From the NCBI RefSeq assembly GCF_900141905.1, contig NZ_FQZF01000027.1, positions 1-64,000 on the forward strand: a stretch of DNA of 64,000 nt, given 5' to 3'. The DNA is from Muricoccus roseus (GTDB lineage Bacteria > Pseudomonadota > Alphaproteobacteria > Acetobacterales > Acetobacteraceae). The notes under the pieces are model-generated. The model was not told the origin of the DNA. It did not search any database and worked only from the letters and a program-made list of their open reading frames with translations. How positions within the stretch are numbered: position 1 is the first letter of the stretch; each line of letters begins with the position of its first letter. Of this stretch, positions 49,014 through 59,271 are shown one piece after another. The position numbers and the translations under genes were made by a program.

Positions 49014-50774
49014 TCAGGCCCGCTTGCGCCGCACCGGTGCCGCCGCGCGCGAAATCGGCTGCATCGGCTCGATCCGGATATGCGCCTCCTCGCCGCCCGG
49101 CCGGCGGGCGTTGGCGGCGAAATGGGCGGCCGCGTAGGGCGCGATCTCGACCTGGGTCTCGCGGCCCTGGATGCGGATGCGGCCGATTTCCGCGCGGGAG
49201 ACGTCGCCGCGCTTGCAGAGGAAGGGCAGCATCCAGCGCGGATCCGCCTGGCCGTCGCGGCCGACGCTGACGCGGAACCAGACGCCCTCGGAAGACGGGG
49301 GCGGGCCGCCGGCCTCGCGCGGGCCGTCGAAGCCCGGCGCGCGGCGGGGCCGCTCCGCCGCGGCGGAGGCGAGTTCTTCCGGGGCCGGCAGGGGCGCGCG
49401 GAGGAGCTTCACCAGGGCGGCGGCGAGGGCGAGCGGGTCGATGCCGGAGGGGGAGGCCCCGTCCTCCGGGCGGCTCCAGCCGGCCGGGTCACCGCCCAGG
49501 CCGGTGCCGCCCAGGCCGGTGCCGCTGAGGCCGGTGCCGCTGAGGCCGGTGAGGGTGCGGGCGATGGCCAGATCCTCCTCGGCGGCTTCCTCGCGCAGGA
49601 TCTCGGTCGCGCGGGCGGCGATGCGCTCGGCATCCTTGGCGCGCACCTGCTCGGCCGAAGGGGCGGGACCCCAATCGGCCTCGACGCGGGCGGCCTGGAT
49701 CAGGCGCTCGGCGATGCGGCGACGGGAAGGCGGGACGATCAGCAGGCTGACGCCCTTGCGCCCGGCACGGCCGGTGCGGCCGGAGCGGTGCAGCAGGGTG
49801 TCGGGGTCGCGCGGAAGCTCGGCATGGATCACCAGGTCCAGCTCCGGCAGGTCGATGCCGCGGGCCGCCACGTCGGTGGCGACGCAGATGCGGGCCTTGC
49901 CGTCGCGCAGGCTCTGCAGGGCGCGGGTGCGCTCGGACTGGGAGAGCTCGCCCGAAAGGGCCACGGTCTCGAAGCCGCGCTCCGTCAGGTTGCCGTGCAG
50001 GCGGGCGACCGCGGCGCGGGTGGCGCAGAACACCATGGAAATCGGCGCCGCCTCCAGCCGCAGCGCGTTCACCACGGCCCGCTCCACGTCGCCCGGGGCG
50101 ACCAGGGCGGCGCGGTAGGTGATGTCGCCATGCGGCTCGTCGCCGGAGGTGGCCTCGATGCGCAGGGCGTCGCGCTGGAACTGTTTGGCCATCTGCGCGA
50201 TGGGGCGCGGCACGGTGGCGGAGAAGAGAAGCGTGCGGCGCTCCGCCGGCAGGGTGCCGAGGATGGCCTCCAGCTCCTCGCGGAAGCCGAGGTCGAGCAT
50301 CTCGTCGGCCTCGTCCAGCACCACGGCGCGGATGGCGTCGGTCTTGAGGTTGCCGCGCTCGATATGGTCGCGCACGCGGCCGGGGGTGCCCACCGCGATA
50401 TGCGCGCCGGCCGAGAGGGCGCGGCGCTCGGCCACGGGGTCCATGCCGCCGACGCAGGAGGCGACGCGACCGCCGGCCGGGCCATAGAGCCAGGTCAGCT
50501 CGGCCCTTACCTGCAAGGCCAGTTCGCGCGTGGGGGCGACGACCAGGGCGAGCGGCGCGCCGGGGGCCGGCAGGCGGGCGGCATCGCCCAGCAGATCGCC
50601 GGCCATGGCCAGGCCATAGGCGACGGTCTTGCCGGAGCCGGTGCGGGCAGAGACCAGCAGGTCACGGCCCGCCGTGCCCTCGGCCAGTACGGCGGCCTGC
50701 ACGGGGGTGGGGTTGGCATAGCCGCGGGCAGCAAGCGCATCGCGCAGCGGCGTGGGGAGCGTGTCGAAAGGCAT
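49014..50774 (-). CDS. DEAD-box RNA helicase with DbpA-type RNA-binding domain
   Basis: The product is 586 residues. Helicase motifs in order: Q motif NPTPVQ, motif I ARTGSGKT, PTREL, TPGRV, DEAD in VLDEADEMLDLGF, SAT, and ARGIDLPELDLVIHAELPRD with HRSGRTGRAGRKG (motifs V and VI). The C-terminal part ends in a DbpA-like RNA-binding domain (GVWFRVSVGRDGQADPRW, LCKRGDVSRAEIG), which suggests ribosome assembly. The linker contains a fourfold five-residue repeat (TGLSG/TGLGG). It is monocistronic. Confidence 0.92.
   Translation of the reverse strand: MPFDTLPTPLRDALAARGYANPTPVQAAVLAEGTAGRDLLVSARTGSGKTVAYGLAMAGDLLGDAARLPAPGAPLALVVAPTRELALQVRAELTWLYGPAGGRVASCVGGMDPVAERRALSAGAHIAVGTPGRVRDHIERGNLKTDAIRAVVLDEADEMLDLGFREELEAILGTLPAERRTLLFSATVPRPIAQMAKQFQRDALRIEATSGDEPHGDITYRAALVAPGDVERAVVNALRLEAAPISMVFCATRAAVARLHGNLTERGFETVALSGELSQSERTRALQSLRDGKARICVATDVAARGIDLPELDLVIHAELPRDPDTLLHRSGRTGRAGRKGVSLLIVPPSRRRIAERLIQAARVEADWGPAPSAEQVRAKDAERIAARATEILREEAAEEDLAIARTLTGLSGTGLSGTGLGGTGLGGDPAGWSRPEDGASPSGIDPLALAAALVKLLRAPLPAPEELASAAAERPRRAPGFDGPREAGGPPPSSEGVWFRVSVGRDGQADPRWMLPFLCKRGDVSRAEIGRIRIQGRETQVEIAPYAAAHFAANARRPGGEEAHIRIEPMQPISRAAAPVRRKRA
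49492..49551. repeat. 15-bp tandem repeat (4 units) inside the helicase gene
   Basis: Units CCGCCCAGGCCGGTG (twice) and CCGCTGAGGCCGGTG (twice) are head to tail and in frame, coding TGLGG/TGLSG. The length in the disordered linker could vary between strains without breaking the frame. Confidence 0.9.
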
Positions 50775-50959
50775 TCCAGACGTCCAAGAAAAAGGGGCGC
50801 CTGGACGCGGCGGCCTGCCTCATGGGGCAGGGCTCGGCGCGGGGGAGCGGCGCATGGGAAAACGGAGGGCGCGACGGCAACCTCGCCAGCCCCATATCGG
50901 GGTTGCGGGGCCGGGCCACAACCGGTGGCTTCGCATTGCTGCCTTGCGGGGCGGTGTTC

Positions 50960-51207
50960 TGGGGTTTCGGTCTGTCCCGGGGGGAGGAAGAAGGAGTTCT
51001 TCCTCTCCCCGGACCCCTCACCATCAGCTTCTTTTAGAAGTTTGGGATCGCGGGGCTGACGGTGCGCCTCGGGTCATGGACCCGAGGCGACTGCAAAGGC
51101 AGGAAAAGCACCCTCAACCAGAGACCCCATCGATCCGGGGTATCCACGGCATTCAGACGGGGTTCCAAGGGCCTCAGGCCCTTGGCGGGTGGAGGGCGGA
51201 GCCCTCC
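50960..51207 (+). repeat. Dispersed multi-hairpin repeat, copy F
   Basis: This full forward copy starts TTTCGGTCTGTCCCGGGG, then a GAGGAAGAAGGAGTTCTTCC hairpin, CCCCTCACCATC in place of the GTCGAAGGC stem (as in copy C), CCTCGGGTC/GACCCGAGG, AAGGGCC/GGCCCTT and GGAGGGC/GCCCTCC. Its end lies 13 bases from the stop of the minus-strand small membrane protein. The rest of the gap (50775-50959) shows nothing that I can support. Confidence 0.88.
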
Positions 51208-51220
51208 GCTGGCGCGGCCG

Positions 51221-51376
51221 TCAGCGCCGGTGGAGGATCATCCCGAGGATGAGGGCCGAGGCGGCGATGCCGGCCATGCGCGTGGCCCCTGGCGTATCGC
51301 CGGAGAGGGCCATGGCGAAGGTGCCCAGCACCCCCGCGCCGCCCGCCAGCAGGAGGATGAGGGACAGGCTTCGCAT
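51221..51376 (-). CDS. Small two-helix membrane protein, unknown function
   Basis: The product is 51 residues: helix 1 LSLILLLAGGAGVLGTFAMA, a short polar loop SGDTPGATR and helix 2 MAGIAASALILGMILH, ending in two Arg. It begins four bases after the LptM-like gene's stop, in the argH-lptM run, so it should be co-expressed. I do not know the family; short length and good hydrophobic pattern support a real gene. Confidence 0.65.
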   Translation of the reverse strand: MRSLSLILLLAGGAGVLGTFAMALSGDTPGATRMAGIAASALILGMILHRR

Positions 51377-51380
51377 GGGT

Positions 51381-51635
51381 TCAGCGCGGGCTGCCGGGGC
51401 GGGCGATCGGCGGGTCGCCCGATTCCAGCGGGGTTTCGGCGGGTGGGGCGCCGGGGGTGAGGGAGTCGGCCGGGCGGGGCGTCACGGGCGGGTCGCCCGG
51501 ATGGGTGCCGGGCGGGAAGTGGGGATAGGCGCGCGGATAGATGATGGCGTCGGCCGGCCCGGGGGAGCGGACCGGGCCCACGCGGCCGCAGGCCGCCAGC
51601 GCCAGGGCGGCGGCCAGGAGGGTAAGTGCCTTCAT
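51381..51635 (-). CDS. LptM-like small outer-membrane lipoprotein
   Basis: The product is 84 residues. The lipobox [12 protein letters not shown] places the lipidated Cys at residue 16. The Cys-Gly-x-x-Gly-Pro pattern followed by a Pro-rich unstructured tail matches LptM/YifL proteins, which help mature the LPS translocon LptD in enterics. Linkage to argH is common for this family and is seen here (the ATGA overlap at 51632-51635). The long Pro-rich tail is unlike the short enteric form, so the function is by analogy. Confidence 0.75.
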   Translation of the reverse strand: MKALTLLAAALALAACGRVGPVRSPGPADAIIYPRAYPHFPPGTHPGDPPVTPRPADSLTPGAPPAETPLESGDPPIARPGSPR

Positions 51636-53056
51636 GCCAGCTTCCCCACCCATTCGCGGGCCATGGCGGCCACGTTCGCCGGCGCCGTGCCGCCGAAGGA
51701 GGTGCGCGAGCGGACGGAGGCGGCGACGGAGAGCACGCCGAACACCGCTTCCGTGATGCGAGGTTCCACCGCCTGCATCTCGCCGATGGTGAGGCCGGCG
51801 AGGTCCACGTTCATGCTTTCGGCCTTGGCCACCAGGCGGCCGGTGACGTGGTGGGCGTCGCGGAAGGGGAGCTTGAGCTCGCGCACCAGCCAGTCCGCGA
51901 GGTCGGTGGCGGTGGAGAAGCCGGCGCCGGCGGCCTCGGCCAGGCGGCCGACCACGGGCTGCATGTCCCGCACCATCCCGGCCGTTGCGGCCAGCGCCAG
52001 GGCCAGGTTCTCGGCCGCGTCGAAGATGCCCTCCTTGTCCTCCTGCATGTCCTTTCCGTAGGTCAGGGGCAGGCCCTTCATGACGGTGAGGAGGCCGACC
52101 AGGGCGCCGGTGATGCGGCCGGGCTTGGCGCGCACCAGCTCCGCCGCATCCGGGTTGCGCTTCTGCGGCATGATGGAGGAGCCGGTGGTGAAGGCGTCCG
52201 ACAGCTTGACGAAGTTGAAGTAGGGGTTGGTCCAGATCACCACCTCCTCCGCGAAGCGGGAGAGGTGGGTGGCGCAGATGGCGGCCGCCGAGAGGAATTC
52301 GAGCGCGAAGTCGCGGGAGGCGACGGAGTCCAGGCTGTTGCGCGTCGGGCCGTCGAAGCCCAGCGCGGCGGCGGTCATGTGCCGGTCGATCGGGAAGCCG
52401 GTGCCGCAGAGGGCGGCGGCGCCGAGGGGGCTTTCGTTCAGGCGGCGGCGGCAATCGGCCAGCCGGCCGCGGTCGCGCGAGAGCATTTCCACATAGGCCA
52501 GCAGGTGGTGGCCGAAGGTGGTGGGCTGGGCGGGCTGGAGATGGGTGAAGCCCGGCATGACGGTGCCGGCGTGCTCGGCGGCCTTCTCGGCCAGCGCCTT
52601 CATCACATCGGCGATCTGGGCGTCGAGCCCGTCGATTGCGTCACGGGTCCAGAGGCGGACATCGAGGGCCACCTGGTCGTTGCGGCTGCGGGCGGTGTGC
52701 AGGCGCTTGCCCGCTTCCCCGATGCGCTCGGTCAGCCGCGCCTCGATGTTCATGTGGATGTCCTCCAGCGCCTCGCTGAAGGGGAAGTCCCCGGCCTCGA
52801 TCTCCTCGCCGATGGCATTCAGCCCGTCGCGGATCGCGGCCTCGTCCTCGGCGGAGATGATCCCCACATGGGCGAGCATCGCGGCATGGGCGAGGCTGCC
52901 CTTGATGTCCTGCCGCCACATCTTGCGGTCGAAGCCGATGGAGGCGTTGATCGCCTGCATGATGGCGGAGGGGCCTGCCGCGTAGCGCCCGCCCCAGGCC
53001 GCATTCGCCTGGGCGGCATTGGCAGTGGATTGGGGCTTGGCGTGGTCGTCGGGCAC
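51632..53056 (-). CDS. argH: Argininosuccinate lyase
   Basis: The product is about 474 residues. It splits argininosuccinate into arginine and fumarate, the last step of arginine synthesis. Motifs: [57 protein letters not shown] and the lyase signature [20 protein letters not shown]. The 5' end is uncertain: GTG 53056 gives near-normal length, but the frame is open to 53128 across the start of the divergent thioredoxin gene. It heads the argH-lipoprotein-membrane protein run. Confidence 0.93.
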   Translation of the reverse strand: MPDDHAKPQSTANAAQANAAWGGRYAAGPSAIMQAINASIGFDRKMWRQDIKGSLAHAAMLAHVGIISAEDEAAIRDGLNAIGEEIEAGDFPFSEALEDIHMNIEARLTERIGEAGKRLHTARSRNDQVALDVRLWTRDAIDGLDAQIADVMKALAEKAAEHAGTVMPGFTHLQPAQPTTFGHHLLAYVEMLSRDRGRLADCRRRLNESPLGAAALCGTGFPIDRHMTAAALGFDGPTRNSLDSVASRDFALEFLSAAAICATHLSRFAEEVVIWTNPYFNFVKLSDAFTTGSSIMPQKRNPDAAELVRAKPGRITGALVGLLTVMKGLPLTYGKDMQEDKEGIFDAAENLALALAATAGMVRDMQPVVGRLAEAAGAGFSTATDLADWLVRELKLPFRDAHHVTGRLVAKAESMNVDLAGLTIGEMQAVEPRITEAVFGVLSVAASVRSRTSFGGTAPANVAAMAREWVGKLA

Positions 53057-53076
53057 GGGTGAGGAGATCTCGATCA

Positions 53077-53643
53077 GTGGTGAGTTTTGGCCGCCGCGGC
53101 GCGCTGGGCCTTCTTGCGGGCGGGACACTAGGCGCGGCCCTCCCCCAACGTCCAGCGCGGGCGCAGGCGATCGGCACCTTGCGGGAGGAGGGGCCGAAGG
53201 CCCTGCCGGAGTTCGCGCTGACCGACCCGGAGGGGGTGCGGCGGGAGATCGGCCATTTCGCGGGCAAGGGGGTGGTGCTGAACCTCTGGGCCACCTGGTG
53301 CCCGCCCTGCGTGGAGGAGATGCCGGCGCTGGACCGGCTCTCGGCGCTGCTGGCCGGGGATGGCATCCTGGTGATCCCCGCCTCCTCGGACCGGGGGGGA
53401 CGGGCGCAGGTGGAACCCTTCTATGCGCGCACCGGCATCCGGAACCTGGGCATCTGGCTGGACCCGGGCTCGGCCGCCATGCGGGCCTTCAAGGCGCGCG
53501 GGCTGCCGACCACGATCCTGATCGACCGCGAGGGACGGGAGCGCGGGCGGCTGGAAGGGGCGGCGGCCTGGGACGGCGCGGCGCTGCTGGCGGATGTGCG
53601 GCGGCTCTGCGGGGATGGACAGAAGGCGACGGAGCCCGTCTAG
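53077..53643 (+). CDS. TlpA-type thiol-disulfide oxidoreductase
   Basis: The product is 188 residues. A Tat-type signal ([20 protein letters not shown]) ends near ARAQA. The thioredoxin fold has the active site [15 protein letters not shown] (Cys75, Cys78) and a cis-Pro in [12 protein letters not shown]. It is a periplasmic reductant, likely for cytochrome c or other thiol targets. GTG 53077 is preceded by GAGGAG at ten bases. Only about 20 bp separate it from argH, so the two divergent promoters must overlap coding sequence. Confidence 0.88.
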   Translation: MVSFGRRGALGLLAGGTLGAALPQRPARAQAIGTLREEGPKALPEFALTDPEGVRREIGHFAGKGVVLNLWATWCPPCVEEMPALDRLSALLAGDGILVIPASSDRGGRAQVEPFYARTGIRNLGIWLDPGSAAMRAFKARGLPTTILIDREGRERGRLEGAAAWDGAALLADVRRLCGDGQKATEPV

Positions 53644-53669
53644 GCGCTGCCCCGGCTGGCCGCGCCGCG

Positions 53670-54362
53670 TCACGGGACCCGGCGCGGCGCGGCGGCGAAG
53701 GGGCTGAGGCCGAGCCATTGCTGCATGGTCCGCGCGACCTGGCCGCTGCCCAGCAGCTCCAGGCGCCCGGCCTCGATCTCCTGCCGGACCGAGGACACGC
53801 CCATCCAGATGGCCGTCATCGTGCGCAGCGGGCAGGTGACGAGCAGATCCACGTCGAAGCCCGGGTCGAAGCTGCAAAGGTCGACCACCCCTTTCGTCGC
53901 CAGCAGCCACCAGTTCCGCCTGCTCTCCGGCAATTCGGGGTACTGAAACTGAATCGTGCAGCGGTGGGCGGGCAGGATCTCGGCCCTGAGGTTGCGCCGC
54001 ATGTCCCACATCAGCAGGGAGGGGTCGAGGTTCCGGAGCGAGAGATGCGATTCCACCCAGCGGTGGCCCCAGAACCCCATTCCCAATACGATCGGCCGCA
54101 GATCCTCGCCCGCTGGCGAGAGGCGGTACTCCGTCACCCCCTTCTCATTGGGGACGCCGAGGATCACCCCCGCGCGCTCCAGTTCCTTGAGGCGCTTGGA
54201 GAGCAGCGCCGGCGACATGCGCGGCACGCCCCGGCGCAGCTCGTTGAAGCGGGTGGTGCCGCAGAGAAGCTCGCGCAGCACCAGCACGGTCCATCGCGAG
54301 CACAGGATCTCGGATGCCATCGCGACGGGGCAGAACTGACCGTAGCCGCCGGGGCCGTCCAT
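53670..54362 (-). CDS. HxlR-family transcriptional regulator
   Basis: The product is 230 residues. The HxlR winged helix is clear: CPVAMASEILCSRWTVLVLR, ELLCGTTRFNELRRGVPRMS, ALLSKRLKELERAGVI and YRLSPAGEDLRPIV. A C-terminal extension (about 130-230) of sterol-carrier-like character is present, as in longer HxlR proteins. GGGGAGG lies six bases before ATG 54362. It is divergent from the acyl-CoA-dehydrogenase-like gene, with a 14-bp dyad between. Confidence 0.9.
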   Translation of the reverse strand: MDGPGGYGQFCPVAMASEILCSRWTVLVLRELLCGTTRFNELRRGVPRMSPALLSKRLKELERAGVILGVPNEKGVTEYRLSPAGEDLRPIVLGMGFWGHRWVESHLSLRNLDPSLLMWDMRRNLRAEILPAHRCTIQFQYPELPESRRNWWLLATKGVVDLCSFDPGFDVDLLVTCPLRTMTAIWMGVSSVRQEIEAGRLELLGSGQVARTMQQWLGLSPFAAAPRRVP

Positions 54363-54425
54363 ATGCGGCCTCCCCTGCCAGGGTTGCCGGGGCATCCTAG
54401 AGCAGATGCCGCCCCCGCCGCAGTA

Positions 54426-54439
54426 CAGTTCTGGAACTG
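54426..54439. promoter_or_regulatory. Dyad between HxlR and flavoprotein genes
   Basis: CAGTTC-TG-GAACTG is a perfect 14-bp palindrome in the 146-bp divergent spacer, placed about 70 bp from the flavoprotein start. It is a likely HxlR operator. Confidence 0.55.
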
Positions 54440-54508
54440 GCCGGGCGGCTGCCCCTCCCGCCATCCTTCCACCGCACCCCGGAACAGGGGGCAGAGGAGG
54501 ACTGGTCC

Positions 54509-55666
54509 ATGAGCATCACCGCCACTTCCCCCGGCGCTGACGCCGGCCACATCGAAAGCGCCGCGGCGCAGGCGGAGCGGCTCGTCCCGCTGCTGGCGGA
54601 GCGCGCGGCCGAGGCCGACGAGGCCGACCGCTTCGTCGCCGAGAACTACGCCCTGCTGAAGGAGGCCGGGCTGGTCGAGGCCGGGGTCCCGCGGGAGCTC
54701 GGCGGGGGCGGCGCCGGCATCCGAGACCTCGCGGAGATGCTGCGCCTGCTCGCGCATGGGTGCAGCTCCACGGCCCTCGCCTTCTCCATGCACACCCACC
54801 AGGTCGCCGTGCCGGCCTTTCGCTGGCGCCACCAGCAGGCCACGGCCGTCGAGCCGCTGCTCCGCCGCGTCGCGGCCGAGCGGATCATCCTCCTCTCCAG
54901 CGGCGGGTCCGACTGGATCGGCGGCTCCGGCACGGCGGAGAAGGTGGAGGGGGGCTATCGCGTCTCCGGCCGGAAGGTCTTCTCCTCCGGCTCCCCCGCC
55001 GGCGACCTGTTGATGACAGGGGCCGTCCTGCATGGGGAGGAGGGCGACAGCGTCATCCACTTCGCCGCCCCGATGAAGGCGCCGGAGATCCGTGTCCTCG
55101 ACACCTGGCGCGCCCTGGGCATGCGCGGCACGGGATCCCATGAGATCGCGATCGAGGATCTGTTCATCCCGGAGGCGGGCGTTTCCGTGAAGCGCCGGGC
55201 CGGGGAGTGGCATCCGCTGTTCCAGATCATCGCCACCATCGCCTTTCCGCTGATCTACGCGGCCTATCTCGGCGTGGCGGAGCGCGCCGGGGAGCTGGCC
55301 CTCGCCATGGCCGCCAGGAAGCCGCCCAGCGAGGACCGCCTCGCCCTCGCCGGGCGGATGGAGACCTCGCTCCGCGCGGCCCGCCTGGCCCATCGCTGGA
55401 TGGTGGAGGCCGCCGAGCGCAACGCGCCCTCCGCCGAGACCGTGAACGACGTGATGACGGGGAAGGCGATCCTCGCCGAGCACGCGATCCGCGCCGCCGA
55501 GCTTTCCATGGAGCTGGGCGGTGGCGAGAGCTTCCTGCGGAGCAACGGCCTGGAGCGGCTCTTCCGGGACATCCAGGGTGCCCGTTTCCATCCGCTACAG
55601 AGCGGCCCGCAGGCCCGTTATGCCGGGGCCATGGCGCTGGGCCTGCCGGTCTCCCGAATCTTCTAG
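54509..55666 (+). CDS. Acyl-CoA-dehydrogenase-like flavoprotein
   Basis: The product is 385 residues with the fold of acyl-CoA dehydrogenases: helical N-terminal domain (ENYALLKEAGLVEAGVPREL), central FAD beta-domain (GTAEKVEGGYRVSGRKVFSS; GMRGTGSHEIAIEDLFIP) and C-terminal helices (ELSMELGGGESFLRSNGLER, LFRDIQGARF). The EGT segment with the usual catalytic Glu is not present; the sequence there reads HPLQSGPQ. It may therefore be a DszC/SfnC-like flavin monooxygenase or a dehydrogenase using another base. It is regulated from the divergent HxlR. GAGGAGG precedes ATG 54509. Confidence 0.8.
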   Translation: MSITATSPGADAGHIESAAAQAERLVPLLAERAAEADEADRFVAENYALLKEAGLVEAGVPRELGGGGAGIRDLAEMLRLLAHGCSSTALAFSMHTHQVAVPAFRWRHQQATAVEPLLRRVAAERIILLSSGGSDWIGGSGTAEKVEGGYRVSGRKVFSSGSPAGDLLMTGAVLHGEEGDSVIHFAAPMKAPEIRVLDTWRALGMRGTGSHEIAIEDLFIPEAGVSVKRRAGEWHPLFQIIATIAFPLIYAAYLGVAERAGELALAMAARKPPSEDRLALAGRMETSLRAARLAHRWMVEAAERNAPSAETVNDVMTGKAILAEHAIRAAELSMELGGGESFLRSNGLERLFRDIQGARFHPLQSGPQARYAGAMALGLPVSRIF

Positions 55667-55705
55667 GCCCGGCAGGTGGCCGTGCGCCGGCGGAGGGGGG
55701 TGTCC

Positions 55706-55771
55706 CTTCCGCCGGCCGGCCTGGTTCAGCCGGCTTCCGCCGGCCGGCCTGGTTCAGCCGGCTTCCGCCGG
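55706..55771. repeat. 28-bp direct tandem repeat (about 2.4 copies)
   Basis: The unit CTTCCGCCGGCCGGCCTGG then TTCAGCCGG occurs at 55706-55733 and 55734-55761, with a ten-base partial third. It covers the stop codon of the minus-strand PLP enzyme gene and the space between the converging genes. Internal CCGGC runs can form hairpins. Confidence 0.9.
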
Positions 55772-56770
55772 CAGGTCGAAGGCGTCGGGGTAGCCGAACA
55801 GGCCCACGGCGCCGCCGGTGTGGATGAACACCACGTTCTCCTCGGGCCCGAACCGGCCCTTGCCGATCAGGTCGATCAGCCCGGCCATGCCCTTGCCGGA
55901 ATAGACGGGGTCGAGGAGGATTCCCTCCTGTTCCGCCAGCAGCTTCACCGCCTCCACCATGCCCTGGGTGGGGATGCCGTAGCCCTGGCCGACATAGTCG
56001 CAATTGGCGCGCACATGCTCGGCGCGGATCGTGCCCTGGGGCAGGCCGAGATGGTCGGCGGTGCGCTGGGCGAGGGTGAGGACATTGGCCTCCTGCTTCT
56101 CGCGCGGGGCGCGGACGCCGATGCCGAGGACGGGGATGCCGCTGTTCAGCCCAACGAGGCCGGCGACGAGCCCGGCCTGGGTGCCGGCGCTGCCGGTGGC
56201 ATGGACCACATGGTCGATCCGCAGCCCGATCTCGGAGGCCTGGGCCACGAGCTCCAGCGCGGCGCCGACATAGCCCAGCGCCCCCACGGGGTTGGAGCCG
56301 CCGCCGGGGATGACGTAGGGGCGCCGGCCGGTTTTGCGGAGCTCCTCCGCCAGGGCCTCCATCTCCGCCTGCATGTCCGCCCCGCCGGGGCGGCGGGAGA
56401 TGGTGGCGCCGTGCAGCCGGTCCATCAGGACGTTGGCGGAGCGGGTATAGGCGGGGTCGGTGTAGCCCGTCCGGTCCTCGAGCAGGATGTGGCAGGCAAG
56501 GCCGAGCTTCGCGGCGGCGGCGGCGGTCTGGCGGGCATGGTTGGACTGGGTGGCGCCCTGGGTGATGACCGTGTCGGCGCCCTGCGCCAGGGTCTCGGCC
56601 ATTAGGTATTCCAGCTTGCGGGTCTTGTTGCCGCCGGTGGAGAGGCCGGTGCAGTCGTCCCGCTTGATCCAGAGCTTCGGCCCGCCGAGGTGCTTCGAGA
56701 GCCGCTCCATCGGCTCCAGCGGCGTCGGCAGATGGCCCAGCCGGATGCGGGGGAAGCGGGCGAGATTCAT
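55754..56770 (-). CDS. D-cysteine desulfhydrase / L-cysteate sulfo-lyase family PLP enzyme
   Basis: The product is 338 residues of the ACC-deaminase-like fold II PLP family. Hallmarks: [40 protein letters not shown] with PLP-Lys, [35 protein letters not shown] and [15 protein letters not shown]. It is very like DcyD and, from memory, the marine CuyA, which releases sulfite from L-cysteate. Sequence alone does not separate these two. It converges on the flavoprotein gene. Its last codons and stop fall in a tandem repeat. Confidence 0.85.
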   Translation of the reverse strand: MNLARFPRIRLGHLPTPLEPMERLSKHLGGPKLWIKRDDCTGLSTGGNKTRKLEYLMAETLAQGADTVITQGATQSNHARQTAAAAAKLGLACHILLEDRTGYTDPAYTRSANVLMDRLHGATISRRPGGADMQAEMEALAEELRKTGRRPYVIPGGGSNPVGALGYVGAALELVAQASEIGLRIDHVVHATGSAGTQAGLVAGLVGLNSGIPVLGIGVRAPREKQEANVLTLAQRTADHLGLPQGTIRAEHVRANCDYVGQGYGIPTQGMVEAVKLLAEQEGILLDPVYSGKGMAGLIDLIGKGRFGPEENVVFIHTGGAVGLFGYPDAFDLPAEAG

Positions 56771-56858
56771 GGTTCTTGGCCTTGCCTGGTCGTTCCTGGG
56801 CAGAGGCTAGGGCGGATTGGCCGGGTGAGGAACCGCCTGCGCCCCACCCAGCCCGGGC

Positions 56859-58010
56859 TCAGCGCAGGGTGAAGCTGATCGGCACCACCAGGGGCATGGT
56901 GCTGCCGGAATAATCGTCCGGCAGGGGCGGCATGCTGACCCGCTCGAGCATCGCCAGGGCCTCCTCGTCCAGGTCCTCGTCGCCAGAGGAGCGGGCGAGG
57001 CGGGCGGTGACCACCCGGCCGTCGCGGGCCAGGGTGAAGTTCACCATGGCCACGCCCTGGGCGCGGCGGGCGCGGGCGCTTGCGGGGTAGCGCTGCACCC
57101 GGCGCAGCGCGGCCTGGATCATCCCGACATAGCTGGGCGGGATGGAGGAGGCGCGGGCCGGGGCGGCCGAGGGCGCGGGCACCGGGTTGGGCGCGACCGG
57201 CGCCTGGACGGGCGGCGCATAGGGCTGCACCGGCGCCTGCTCGGCCACCTGCGGGCGGCGCGGCGGCGGCGGCGGGGTGGGCCGGGGCGCGCGGGCCTGC
57301 TGCGGCACGGGCGGCGGCGGCGGGGCGGGGGGCGGGGGCAGGGGAACGGGTTCGGCGATCTCGACCGGCGGCGGCTCGGCGGCCTGCACCTCCGGCGGGG
57401 GCGGGGCCTCGGGCTCGGGCGGGGCGATCGGGTCCGGCTCGATCATCGCCACCTGGTCCGGCGGCGGGGGCCGCACGGCTTCGGGCGGGGGCGGGGCCAC
57501 GGGCGGGGGCGGCGCGGCGGCCACCGTCTCGGGCGGGGGCGGCTGGACGGATTCCGGGGGTGGCGGGGCCGCGGCCTCCGGGGGCGGGGGCGGTGCCGCG
57601 TCGGGGGGCGGGGGCTGGGCGGCGTCGGGCGGGGGCGGCGTGGTGGCGGCCACCGCCTCGGGCGGGGCCGCGGCGGCCTCCTCGGTCACCGGGGCGGGGT
57701 CGGGCGCGGGCAGGGGCTCGGGCGCGGGGGTGGTCTCCACCTCGATGGGCGGGACCGTGGCCTCGGGCGTTTCCGAGGGAAGGAGGAGCGGCACCACCAG
57801 GGCGAGGTGGAGAAGGGCGGAGAGGCCCCAGGCCGCCGGGCGCAGGATGCGGCGCAGCCCGGCCGGCTGCTGCGGGGCGGGCTGGGCCCGGAGCGCGCTG
57901 GCCATGGCCGCCGCCAGCACCGCCGGGGAGGGGCCGGGCGGCGGGCCGGGAGGCAGCTTGGGCAGCGGGATCTCGCGCTCCCGCGGCTTCTCGGCCAGGA
58001 GGTGGTCCAT
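56859..58010 (-). CDS. tonB: TonB energy-transducing protein
   Basis: The product is 383 residues, longer than classical TonB (about 240) because of a huge Pro/Ala/Glu linker of some 200 residues. One TM helix (about 58-78, [19 protein letters not shown]) has the SxxxH-like His. The C-terminal domain has [20 protein letters not shown] and [20 protein letters not shown], a TonB_C fold. It links inner-membrane proton force to outer-membrane receptors. It is last gene of the exbB-exbD-tonB operon. Confidence 0.92.
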   Translation of the reverse strand: MDHLLAEKPREREIPLPKLPPGPPPGPSPAVLAAAMASALRAQPAPQQPAGLRRILRPAAWGLSALLHLALVVPLLLPSETPEATVPPIEVETTPAPEPLPAPDPAPVTEEAAAAPPEAVAATTPPPPDAAQPPPPDAAPPPPPEAAAPPPPESVQPPPPETVAAAPPPPVAPPPPEAVRPPPPDQVAMIEPDPIAPPEPEAPPPPEVQAAEPPPVEIAEPVPLPPPPAPPPPPVPQQARAPRPTPPPPPRRPQVAEQAPVQPYAPPVQAPVAPNPVPAPSAAPARASSIPPSYVGMIQAALRRVQRYPASARARRAQGVAMVNFTLARDGRVVTARLARSSGDEDLDEEALAMLERVSMPPLPDDYSGSTMPLVVPISFTLR

Positions 58011-58024
58011 CGGGCCGCGCCCTT

Positions 58025-58474
58025 TCAGCGCGCCTGCACGGCGGGCGCGGCGGCGTCGGCCTCGGCGATGAGGGACACCTTGGTGATGCCGGCGCGGGAG
58101 ACGCGGCCCATCACGCGCAGCACGTCGCCATAGGGCACGCTGCGGTCCCCGCGGACATGCACGGGGGCCTCGGGATCGGCCTCGTGCAGCGCGACGAGAC
58201 GCTGGGTGAGGGCGTCCTCCGTCACCTCCTCCTTGCCGACATAGAGCTTCCCGCCGGGGGCGACGGTGAGGATGACGGGCGGGTTGGAGGAGGCGGTGCG
58301 GGCCGCCGCGGTGCGCGGCAGGTTCACCGGCACCCCCACGGTCATCATCGGGGCCGCCACCATGAAGATGATGAGCAGCACGAGCATGACGTCGACCAGC
58401 GGGGTGACGTTCATCTCGCCCATGGGGGCGCCGTCCTCGTCATCCCCCAGGCCGCCGCCGACGGACATGGCCAT
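58025..58474 (-). CDS. exbD: ExbD biopolymer transport protein
   Basis: The product is 149 residues: a short cytoplasmic N-terminus, one TM helix ([20 protein letters not shown], with the proton-carrying Asp in [14 protein letters not shown]) and a periplasmic domain ending in [11 protein letters not shown]. It forms the motor with ExbB. ATG 58474 is six bases after the ExbB stop; a second ATG two codons on is possible. Confidence 0.94.
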   Translation of the reverse strand: MAMSVGGGLGDDEDGAPMGEMNVTPLVDVMLVLLIIFMVAAPMMTVGVPVNLPRTAAARTASSNPPVILTVAPGGKLYVGKEEVTEDALTQRLVALHEADPEAPVHVRGDRSVPYGDVLRVMGRVSRAGITKVSLIAEADAAAPAVQAR

Positions 58475-58480
58475 GCCGGG

Positions 58481-59269
<789 letters not shown>

Positions 59270-59271
59270 GC

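Noticed and set aside
313-51207. CRISPR array interpretation of the repeated elements
   Set aside because: Copies are long, thousands of bases apart and in both orientations, without regular spacers; no cas genes are present.
57280-58071. Gly-rich plus-strand frame opposite tonB
   Set aside because: It is the mirror image of the Pro-rich TonB linker and has no other support.
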